In this document: positions 1 through 4,293 of the stretch, piece after piece | How positions within the stretch are numbered: the first letter of the stretch is position 1 | Layout: every line of letters begins with the position of its first letter | From: an uncultured Bacillota bacterium | Lineage (GTDB): Bacteria; Bacillota; Clostridia; Christensenellales; UBA1242 | NCBI GenBank assembly: GCA_945947685.1 | Contig: CAMEYT010000039.1 | Location: 1-5,349 of the forward strand | Direction of reading: 5' to 3' | Length of the DNA: 5,349 bases | Translations under genes and position numbers: made by a program | Notes under the pieces: model-generated | What the model saw: the letters and a program-made list of their open reading frames with translations, nothing else | Told to the model about the DNA's origin: nothing | Databases searched by the model: none

Positions 1-271
1 TTTCAAATAAATCTGAACAAATAAATTCAACTTTTGCTTGATTTTTTTTCGCATTGTCTTTCGCAACATCCAACGCTTGTTTTGAAACATCAATAGCATA
101 AACTTTTGCTTGTGAATTTTTTGCAATAGAAATAGCTATAGCTCCGCTTCCCGTTCCTATATCCAAAATTTCACATTTTTTAATATTATCTATCGCTTTA
201 ATAATCTCCTCTACAAGAATTTCAGTTTCCATTCTTGGTGCTAATACTTTACGGTTTATATTAAATCTCAT
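1..271 (-). CDS. prmC: PrmC catalytic (SAM-binding) domain, partial, in the -1 frame after a frameshift
   Basis: PrmC/HemK methylates the glutamine of the GGQ motif in peptide chain release factors, using S-adenosylmethionine in the cytoplasm. The reading frame is open to the left edge and shows the family signature: YGMRFNINRKVLAPRMETE (family form YG..F.V...VLIPRPETE), then LDIGTGSGAIAISIA, the SAM-binding motif I, then an acidic VYAIDVS segment (motif II) and FICSDLFE. The catalytic NPPY motif would lie beyond position 1. The first ATG in this frame is at 271-269 and overlaps the TGA of the preceding gene as ATGA, with only a weak GGA before it. Homology, however, continues upstream in the same frame to about 313 (KPLSAIFGFVEFYG), which belongs to the middle of PrmC. 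The true start is therefore in the preceding frame, and this is the downstream half of a frameshifted gene. The PrmC identity is secure; whether this piece is translated on its own is unknown. Confidence 0.85.
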   Translation of the reverse strand, partial: MRFNINRKVLAPRMETEILVEEIIKAIDNIKKCEILDIGTGSGAIAISIAKNSQAKVYAIDVSKQALDVAKDNAKKNQAKVEFICSDLFE

Positions 272-1404
272 TCCGTAAAATTCAACAAATCCAAAAATCG
301 CAGAAAGAGGTTTCCTTGTGCACGCTGTTCTGTTGCTCTCATAATTTCGCGATAAGTTTTTTCATCGAAAGAGCGAACAAGTTTTGCCTCAGCGCGATTT
401 TTACCTAGCACTGTAGCGATTATCCAATCAACGTCGCTTTTATCATATTTGCCTGCTTTAGTCAGCTTCATTTGCATTTCTGCAAGTAAAGTTGAAAGTG
501 CTATTTTCCCGTTTTCCATTTTATCTCCATAGTAGTTATCTTTCATTGCTAATTGTGAATTAAGCATTTTTGCGATTTCCTCATGAGTTGTATTTGGATG
601 CATAGACACCAAAAGAGAAGTTATTATACAGGTTTTTTCAACACGAGAATCGCGAGAAATTAGCCAAAGAAATTCATAGCTCAATGATACTAAAATCAGG
701 AATATGCCAAGATTTATTATCCAATTAAGCCAAAAAGATATACCTACTCCAATTAATGTTATCACAAATGTGCTTAAAATAAAAACAAAAACAAAGAAAT
801 TCAAGAAATTAAGCGACTTATGTGCATATTTATCATTATTGTTGACTTGATTTATTGCTCCATTAAATTTATAAAGTTCTTGCATAGTTGGAATAAATCG
901 AAGTATAAGCATTGTTATATAGATTATTCCAACCTTTGTCAATGCAATAACAAAATTTCTAAGAATAAAATTCTTACTTTGTCCTAATATCAAAAAGCTT
1001 AATTTTGAAGGAACATAACCCAACAAAAGAAGAGAAAAAATCAAAGCTATTAAAATTGAAAATGAATAGATAAGTGTTTTTTTCGTTTTTATGCTCATTC
1101 TTTTTATTTCTTTATCAATATTCTTAGTCCGAATTTCTAATGCTTCCTCACACGCCCCAAGTATTGCAAAAATTCCGAAAAAGAAATATATCAAACCTCT
1201 AATAAATGGAATATCTATACAAAATTTTTTCTTGAAAGTTTTTGTGTTTATTCTATTTTTTCCATTTTCATCAATAAAGATTGAGACATAGCGTTTTTTG
1301 CTATATCCGCGAATACCAATATTTGTAGGAAAGAATAAATACTTCATATCCTCATTATTGACAGAAAATATTTTCTCAAACAAAAAAGTGGATAACTTAT
1401 CCAC
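268..1404 (-). CDS. Degenerate DUF1385 (YqhQ-like) membrane protein fused to the N-terminal domain of PrmC; frameshifted near its end
   Basis: Residues 1-255 resemble DUF1385 membrane proteins. Residues 26-48 (FPTNIGIRGYSKK...) align with the family opening GGQAVIEGVMMRG, IPFIRG is at 65-70, hydrophobic segments lie near 66-86, 111-140, 150-172 and 199-250, and SYEFLWL is at 242-248. The family's YHGAEHK motif is replaced by KFNGAINQ (179-186) and HPRCGTSF is not recognisable, so any metal-dependent activity is doubtful. Residues about 301-364 read as the helical N-terminal domain of PrmC: LLAEMQMKLTKAGKYDKSDV, WIIATVLGKNRAEA, and EQRAQG, which normally runs into G-(K/E)-P-L. Instead the frame ends NLFLRF...NFTE and a TGA, while the expected KPLSAIFGF lies in the -1 frame. 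The GTG start at 1404 has AAAGG directly against it, and an in-frame TGA lies four codons upstream. TTG (codon 8) or ATG (codon 20) are alternatives. The gene lies 22 bases after the 116-residue gene, without its own visible promoter. Confidence 0.8.
   Translation of the reverse strand: MDKLSTFLFEKIFSVNNEDMKYLFFPTNIGIRGYSKKRYVSIFIDENGKNRINTKTFKKKFCIDIPFIRGLIYFFFGIFAILGACEEALEIRTKNIDKEIKRMSIKTKKTLIYSFSILIALIFSLLLLGYVPSKLSFLILGQSKNFILRNFVIALTKVGIIYITMLILRFIPTMQELYKFNGAINQVNNNDKYAHKSLNFLNFFVFVFILSTFVITLIGVGISFWLNWIINLGIFLILVSLSYEFLWLISRDSRVEKTCIITSLLVSMHPNTTHEEIAKMLNSQLAMKDNYYGDKMENGKIALSTLLAEMQMKLTKAGKYDKSDVDWIIATVLGKNRAEAKLVRSFDEKTYREIMRATEQRAQGNLFLRFLDLLNFTE
311..313 (-). other. Frameshift point in the DUF1385-PrmC fusion gene
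   Basis: On the minus strand the bases read GGAAACCTCTTTCTG. In the upstream frame this is G-N-L-F-L, which is not PrmC-like. Adding one A (GGA AAA CCT CTT TCT) gives G-K-P-L-S followed by AIFGFVEFYG, the expected PrmC continuation. The change equals a one-base deletion in a short A run. It may be a real mutation, an assembly or sequencing error, or much less likely a recoding site, since no canonical X XXY YYZ slippery heptamer sits in this frame. Confidence 0.8.
1388..1404. repeat. Perfect 17-base palindrome over the start codon
   Basis: GTGGATAA-C-TTATCCAC is a perfect 8-bp inverted repeat around one central base. It contains the proposed GTG start of the DUF1385-PrmC gene. Each arm is one base short of the DnaA box TTATCCACA (TTATCCACC on the plus strand, TTATCCACT on the minus strand). 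It could be an operator or a small hairpin that hides the start codon, or it could be coincidence in AT-rich DNA. Confidence 0.4.
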
Positions 1405-1426
1405 CTTTGTTCAGAAAATTCATTTT

Positions 1427-1777
1427 TTATAATGAACGTTCAGCTGCTTGCTTTTCTGCCCAAACTTTGTATTCTTTATCATACTTTGCTTGCTTTGCAA
1501 GTTCAGCATCATTGTATTCAGCACCAACTCTCTCAATCCATTCTTCAAGGCTTTCCTCTGTTTGAGCTTGAGCCTTAATTTCTTCCGCAGCTATTTTTGC
1601 ATCTTGAAAAGCTTTATAATTTTTTCTGGCTCTCTTTCTCTTGCTGATATTGTATTTTTTTGTAATAGTTTCATCAGTCAATCTTGGAGATCTCTTTACT
1701 GGACGAATTTCTTCCTCGTTTGAGTAAGCTTCTTTTCTGTAATAGGCTCTGCTTGATACTGCTTCCATTGTTTCCAT
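1427..1777 (-). CDS. Unrecognised 116-residue charged, probably coiled-coil cytoplasmic protein
   Basis: I do not recognise a family. The protein has no signal peptide, membrane segment or cysteine, and is rich in Lys, Arg, Glu and Ala. A basic stretch (ISKRKRARKNYKAF, residues 44-57) could bind nucleic acid or ribosomal RNA. Residues about 56-116 are Ala/Glu/Lys-rich and predicted by eye to be helical, possibly a coiled coil; aromatic residues are scattered (Trp80, Trp106, many Tyr). The start is well supported: ATG at 1777 follows AAGGAGG by 5 bases, and a TTGACT/TAAATT promoter lies about 25 bases upstream. It is the first gene of a unit continuing 22 bases later into the DUF1385-PrmC gene, and sits where many Clostridia have rpmE directly followed by DUF1385 and prmC. 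A translation-related role is only a guess from this context. That it is a real gene is well supported by the ribosome binding site and promoter. Confidence 0.8.
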   Translation of the reverse strand: METMEAVSSRAYYRKEAYSNEEEIRPVKRSPRLTDETITKKYNISKRKRARKNYKAFQDAKIAAEEIKAQAQTEESLEEWIERVGAEYNDAELAKQAKYDKEYKVWAEKQAAERSL

Positions 1778-1802
1778 ATTCTCCTCCTTGGTTAGTGATT
1801 TT

Positions 1803-1831
1803 AATTTAACATATTTTTATCCCTAAGTCAA
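1803..1831 (-). promoter_or_regulatory. Sigma-A-type promoter for the 116-residue gene and DUF1385-PrmC
   Basis: On the minus strand TTGACT (1831-1826) is followed after 17 bases by TAAATT (1808-1803), preceded by TG one base upstream (extended -10). Transcription would start near 1796, leaving a leader of about 20 bases with the AAGGAGG site. No operator is evident between the promoter and the gene. Confidence 0.7.
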
Positions 1832-1926
1832 TACTTATTTCGAAATTAATTGTATTTTATCTGCTTTTTTATTTATTCCCAAAAGACTCTTTATGTGATT
1901 TGTTTCAATAAAATAGATTTGTAAAT

Positions 1927-1949
1927 AAAAAAGCTATTGCAAGCTTTTA
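1927..1949 (-). terminator. Weak terminator-like hairpin in the rpmE / 116-residue gene gap
   Basis: On the minus strand AAAAGCT, a 6-base loop (TGCAAT) and AGCTTTT form a 7-bp stem followed by a further run of T (six in all). The stem has only two G-C pairs, so termination would be weak. It stands apart from the strong terminator at 2084-2110. It could end a short transcript from this gap, act as a backup terminator, or be chance in AT-rich sequence. Confidence 0.35.
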
Positions 1950-2083
1950 CACTCCATCTAAATAGTATGCAGCAACATAATTATTAACTTAGTTTTTAAA
2001 GGTAAATGAATAAAAGCGGACAAGATTTTTTAATTAATAATCATTATTTTTATATTCTCTCAAACAAAGTATTATTTTAAAAC
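1950..2083. other. Gene-free AT-rich stretch, with one doubtful micro-ORF
   Basis: This is the central part of the roughly 390-base gap between rpmE and the 116-residue gene. I see no convincing gene, tRNA, riboswitch or promoter. On the plus strand an ATG at 2006 preceded by AAAGG could encode 24 residues (MNKSGQDFLINNHYFYIL..., stop at 2080), ending just before the bidirectional hairpin at 2084-2110. Composition is AT-driven and no good plus-strand promoter precedes it, so I do not call it a gene. Confidence 0.4.
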
Positions 2084-2110
2084 AAAAAAACGAGAAGATC
2101 TCGTTTTTTT
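2084..2110 (-). terminator. Strong intrinsic terminator of the rpsF-ssb-rpsR-rpmE operon (bidirectional shape)
   Basis: A 12-bp inverted repeat (AAAAAAACGAGA, 3-base loop, TCTCGTTTTTTT) carries a T run on either strand. It lies about 60 bases after the rpmE stop codon and on the minus strand is followed by further T-rich sequence. No plus-strand gene is supported here, so its role is to end the ribosomal protein operon. Confidence 0.85.
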
Positions 2111-2171
2111 CAAAATTTAACCTAAATTTCTTTTTACAAACACTGAACAAGCATTTTAAACGCACGCCAGT

Positions 2172-2375
2172 TTATATATTATATTTTTTCTTGAATTTAT
2201 CAACTGTTCCGCTTGTATCAACAACCTTTTTCTTCCCTGTGAAGAATGGGTGGCATTTGTTGCAAATATCTACACTAAGCGTATCTCCCTTAACTGTTGA
2301 TTTTGTTTTAAATGTATTTCCACAAGCACATACAACTGTTACTTCATGATAATCTGGATGAATTTCTTGTTTCAT
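2172..2375 (-). CDS. rpmE: 50S ribosomal protein L31 (zinc-type)
   Basis: L31 is a small protein of the large ribosomal subunit that contributes to the bridge between subunits near the central protuberance. The 67 residues are the usual length and begin [19 protein letters not shown]. Cys16 and Cys18 with Cys38 and Cys41 ([14 protein letters not shown]) form the complete zinc site of the C+ form, in contrast to the cysteine-free paralogue induced in zinc starvation. The [20 protein letters not shown] segment is the family signature. The ATG at 2375 follows a GGAGG site that abuts the rpsR stop codon; only 8 bases separate the genes, so rpmE is the last gene of the rpsF operon and probably translationally linked to rpsR. 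A strong terminator follows. No separate promoter or Zur-like site is visible. Identification is certain. Confidence 0.97.
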   Translation of the reverse strand: MKQEIHPDYHEVTVVCACGNTFKTKSTVKGDTLSVDICNKCHPFFTGKKKVVDTSGTVDKFKKKYNI

Positions 2376-2383
2376 ATTTCCTC

Positions 2384-2641
2384 CTAGTCTGCACTATAAG
2401 GTAAAAGTGCTAAGTTACGTGCTCTCTTGATAGCTGTTGCTAACTGTCTTTGATGATAAGCACATACTCCTGTCTGTCTTCTTGGAAGAATTTTACCTTT
2501 TTCAGTGATATATTTTCTAATTTTTGCAACATCTTTATAGTCGATTTCCTTTTCACCAGCTACGCAGAAAGGACAAACTTTCTTTTTTGATGGCTTACGG
2601 AATTTTTTAACTGGTCTTTCTTCAGTTTTTACTTCGCTCAT
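2384..2641 (-). CDS. rpsR: 30S ribosomal protein S18
   Basis: S18 binds the 30S platform as a heterodimer with S6. The 85-residue protein has a basic N-terminal extension and then the conserved core [30 protein letters not shown], and the C-terminal [20 protein letters not shown], which match the family throughout. Cys23, Cys26, Cys60 and His63 form a probable zinc site, so this is the zinc-binding (C+) form. The ATG at 2641 has an AAGGAG site 7 bases upstream. It lies 20 bases after ssb and 8 bases before rpmE, in the conserved order rpsF-ssb-rpsR that keeps S6 and S18 production balanced. Identification is certain. Confidence 0.97.
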   Translation of the reverse strand: MSEVKTEERPVKKFRKPSKKKVCPFCVAGEKEIDYKDVAKIRKYITEKGKILPRRQTGVCAYHQRQLATAIKRARNLALLPYSAD

Positions 2642-2661
2642 TTTTATTCTCCTTTTTTTAA

Positions 2662-3072
2662 TTAAAATGGAAGGCTATCATCGTCAATAGGTTCAAGTTC
2701 TGCAACCTTCTTTGTTGCTGGCTTGTCTTCTACTGCACTTGAATCATTGTTGCCAGTTCTTGTTGATAAGAATTCTACTTCATCAGCTACTACTTCAGTT
2801 ACATAACGTTTTTGTCCGTCTTGTCCTTCATATGATGATGTTTGTAATCTTCCAACGATACCACACTTTGATCCTTTCTTTAAAAACTTATGGCAATTTT
2901 CTGCTTGTGCTCTCCAAACTGTAACGTTTAAGAAATCTGCATCTCTTTCGCCTTCAGAGTTTTGAAATCTTCTTTGAACAGCAATAGTAAATCTACAAAC
3001 TGATACTCCTCCGTTTGTCGTTGTTAGCTCTGGATCTTTACTTAAATTTCCAACTAAAATAACCTTATTCAT
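2662..3072 (-). CDS. ssb: Single-stranded DNA-binding protein SSB
   Basis: SSB coats single-stranded DNA as a homotetramer during replication, recombination and repair, and recruits partner proteins through its acidic tail. The 136 residues show the OB-fold start [16 protein letters not shown], then [25 protein letters not shown] (Trp53, a likely DNA-stacking residue), [18 protein letters not shown] and [13 protein letters not shown] short linker of about 25 residues leads to the partner-binding tip DDDSLPF (130-136). The linker is shorter than in typical 160-180-residue SSBs. The start follows an AAAGGAG site, 20 bases after the rpsF stop. The position between rpsF and rpsR is the standard Bacillota arrangement and marks it as the essential housekeeping SSB and not a plasmid or phage copy. 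Confidence 0.96.
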   Translation of the reverse strand: MNKVILVGNLSKDPELTTTNGGVSVCRFTIAVQRRFQNSEGERDADFLNVTVWRAQAENCHKFLKKGSKCGIVGRLQTSSYEGQDGQKRYVTEVVADEVEFLSTRTGNNDSSAVEDKPATKKVAELEPIDDDSLPF

Positions 3073-3092
3073 ATTAAAATCTCCTTTACCGT

Positions 3093-3380
3093 TTACGCGT
3101 TTTTCTTAACGAATAAATGTCTAACAATTCCTTCTGTAATTGTCATAAGTTTACTCATTGCATCAACTTCAGCCATTGGAAGGGACATATTCATGAGAAC
3201 ATAGAATCCTTCGTTTTTAAAATTGATTGGATAAGCAAGCTTCTTCATTCCAAGTTTATCGATCCCTTCAACAACTCCGCCTTTTGATTCGACGTAAGCC
3301 TTGAATCTAGCAATAAGTTCTTCACGTTTGTCTTCAGCTGTATCGCTTGAAATGATATACATAACTTCATACTTATTCAT
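3093..3380 (-). CDS. rpsF: 30S ribosomal protein S6
   Basis: S6 is a 30S platform protein that assembles as a dimer with S18 on the central domain of 16S rRNA. The 95 residues match the family in length and in motifs: NKYEVMYIISSD at the start, GGVVEGIDKLGMKKLAYPI, the strand GFYVLMNMSLP, and ITEGIVRHLFVKK at the end. The ATG at 3380 follows AAAAGGAGG with ideal spacing. It is the first gene of the operon, with a 66-base leader downstream of an excellent promoter. That leader can form two hairpins and may bind the S6-S18 complex for feedback control, as described for rpsF leaders in other bacteria. Identification is certain. Confidence 0.97.
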   Translation of the reverse strand: MNKYEVMYIISSDTAEDKREELIARFKAYVESKGGVVEGIDKLGMKKLAYPINFKNEGFYVLMNMSLPMAEVDAMSKLMTITEGIVRHLFVKKNA

Positions 3381-3446
3381 ACTTTACCTCCTTTTGGACT
3401 TTTGGCTCTTTATTCAAGAGCAAGGGGTAGCTTTTTCTCTGCTACT
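3381..3446 (-). promoter_or_regulatory. Structured 5' leader of rpsF; candidate S6-S18 feedback site
   Basis: From the predicted start near 3446 the leader folds a hairpin GTAGC / GCTAC (3427-3445, 9-base loop), a CCCCTT spacer, and a hairpin GCTCTT / AAGAGC (3405-3421, 5-base loop), then the AAAAGGAGG ribosome binding site. Neither hairpin has a T run, so control would act on translation and not on termination. S6-S18-binding leaders are known upstream of rpsF, but I cannot match the published consensus from memory, so this assignment is tentative. Confidence 0.4.
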
Positions 3447-3452
3447 GATGAG

Positions 3453-3481
3453 ATTATATCATAAATATATTATTATTGCAA
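3453..3481 (-). promoter_or_regulatory. Strong sigma-A promoter of rpsF-ssb-rpsR-rpmE
   Basis: On the minus strand TTGCAA (3481-3476), a 17-base AT-rich spacer ending in TGA, and a perfect TATAAT (3458-3453) make an extended -10 promoter. Transcription would begin near 3446. It lies just after the terminator at 3493-3539, so the operon is insulated from upstream transcription. Confidence 0.85.
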
Positions 3482-3492
3482 GTCTTTTTCAG

Positions 3493-3539
3493 AATAAAAA
3501 AGAAAAAAAAGAGATAGCAGCAGCTCACTGTTTATCTCT
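3493..3539 (-). terminator. Strong intrinsic terminator upstream of the rpsF promoter
   Basis: On the minus strand AGAGATA (3539-3533) pairs with TATCTCT (3516-3510), with an inner CAG/CTG stem possible in the loop, followed by a long T-rich tract (eight T, C, six T) to 3493. It lies about 155 bases after the stop codon of the 145-residue gene, so it either ends that gene's long 3' untranslated region or a separate small transcript. Confidence 0.8.
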
Positions 3540-3641
3540 GAAAGGAGTTTAATTCCCATAAACAACTTTTAAGGAAAGGCAACAAAACGAACTTTAGGAA
3601 CTCTTTTACGACTTTTTTTCTAAAACATATCGACAACATTT
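3540..3641 (-). other. Gene-free stretch with long-range pairing; possible small RNA
   Basis: No gene of useful length is present. The segments at 3541-3556 and 3597-3606 can pair (AAAGGAGTT with AACTCTTT, one bulged base, then CC with GG). They enclose a purine/pyrimidine-biased loop with little structure of its own. Together with the terminator at 3493-3539 and a possible promoter at 3642-3671 this could be an RNA of about 135 bases. I recognise no known family (not tRNA, tmRNA, SRP RNA or a T-box). A plain 3' untranslated region of the 145-residue gene is equally possible. Confidence 0.25.
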
Positions 3642-3671
3642 ACTATAAGAAATTTAGCGTGAGCATTTTAA
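3642..3671 (-). promoter_or_regulatory. Weak candidate promoter for the 3500-3640 region
   Basis: On the minus strand TTAAAA (3671-3666), 18 bases, then TATAGT (3647-3642). The -10 element matches five of six positions and the -35 four of six. In DNA this AT-rich such matches occur by chance, so this is only a suggestion. Confidence 0.25.
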
Positions 3672-3695
3672 TTTTTCATTCTAATATTTACTCAT

Positions 3696-4133
3696 TTATT
3701 CTTTGATTCTTTCTGCATTTCGCTTGTTTTTATCTTTTGTATACCAAGAAAGACCGCTTGCCATTATTTCAACTTCTGAACTTTTTTCTTGCATCTCTTC
3801 TAATCTTTTTTGAATCACTTCATAGTTCTCTTCATTTGAATTTATCAATTTAATGAAATACTTATATAAGAAATCACAATTTCTATTTATGAAAAAATCT
3901 GGAAGCGTCTTAACTTGTTTAACTTCCCTGTCGATAGAATAAACTGCATAGTCCATGTAATCATTGTTGTAATAATACGCAAACTCTTCAGGAATTTCAA
4001 TCATTGGATAATTAGTCCTTTTCATTTTTCTAACTAATTCCTTCGCATCTTTTACTGAATACATCCCATCTTTATTTTCTGTAACATTCTCCCATAACTC
4101 ATTGGAAATTTGATTTATAATCTCATTTTTCAT
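3696..4133 (-). CDS. Unrecognised 145-residue charged soluble protein
   Basis: I do not recognise a family. There is no signal peptide or membrane segment. The N-terminal third (NEIINQISNELWENV, VKDAKELVRKMKR) looks helical. The middle is tyrosine-rich and acidic (FAYYYNNDYMDYAVYSIDRE, residues 51-70) and is followed by LPDFFINRNCDFLYKYFIKL. The C-terminal part (EENYEVIQKRLEEMQEKSSE, 101-120) could be a short coiled coil, ending in a basic tail KDKNKRNAERIKE. One cysteine (Cys86) is present. The ATG at 4133 follows AGAGG by 5 bases and a consensus TTGACA promoter lies 20-50 bases upstream. The gene stands alone: secA ends in a terminator before it and the rpsF operon has its own promoter after it. 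It is therefore an autonomous lineage-specific gene rather than part of either housekeeping unit. Function is unknown; the gene itself is well supported. Confidence 0.8.
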   Translation of the reverse strand: MKNEIINQISNELWENVTENKDGMYSVKDAKELVRKMKRTNYPMIEIPEEFAYYYNNDYMDYAVYSIDREVKQVKTLPDFFINRNCDFLYKYFIKLINSNEENYEVIQKRLEEMQEKSSEVEIMASGLSWYTKDKNKRNAERIKE

Positions 4134-4155
4134 ATTTACCTCTTTTTGCTCACAT

Positions 4156-4185
4156 ATTATGACACAAAAGCATATTATTTGTCAA
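4156..4185 (-). promoter_or_regulatory. Sigma-A promoter of the 145-residue gene
   Basis: On the minus strand a perfect TTGACA (4185-4180) is followed after 18 bases by CATAAT (4161-4156), five of six matches; TCATAA at 17 bases is the alternative phasing. Transcription would start near 4150, giving a very short leader of about 17 bases that contains the AGAGG site. Confidence 0.7.
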
Positions 4186-4262
4186 GATATAATTTTTTCT
4201 TTTATTTAAAATACATTTTTATCAAAAAGTGTGCATATTGTGGTTTTTGAATTTTTTTAAAT

Positions 4263-4288
4263 AAAAAAAAGACGATATCTCTATCGTC
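4263..4288 (-). terminator. Intrinsic terminator of secA
   Basis: On the minus strand GACGATA, a GAGA tetraloop and TATCGTC (4288-4271) form a perfect 7-bp stem followed by eight T (4270-4263). It begins 5 bases after the secA stop codon, so secA is the last gene of its transcript. This differs from Bacillota in which prfB follows secA. Confidence 0.9.
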
Positions 4289-4293
4289 AATTT

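Noticed and set aside
305..320. Programmed -1 ribosomal frameshift at GGAAACC
   Set aside because: A -1 shift here would give the right protein, but the bases do not form a canonical X XXY YYZ heptamer in frame and no strong downstream pseudoknot is apparent. A simple indel is the better explanation.
1091..1291. Plus-strand ORFs opposite the minus-strand genes, e.g. 1091-1291, 1448-1723, 2712-2924, 3301-3552, 4315-4635 and 4639-4872
   Set aside because: Each lies on the opposite strand of a well-supported gene, is rich in Phe/Leu/Ser as expected of antisense reading of AT-rich DNA, and matches no family I know.
1388..1404. Pair of DnaA boxes or a replication origin
   Set aside because: Both 9-mers mismatch TTATCCACA at the last base, they overlap each other, and there is no cluster, dnaA/dnaN neighbour or AT-rich unwinding element tied to them.
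3499..3570. 23-residue minus-strand ORF starting ATGGGAATTAAACTC
   Set aside because: It runs through the terminator stem and T tract and has no ribosome binding site; its Phe/Leu-rich end comes from the T run.
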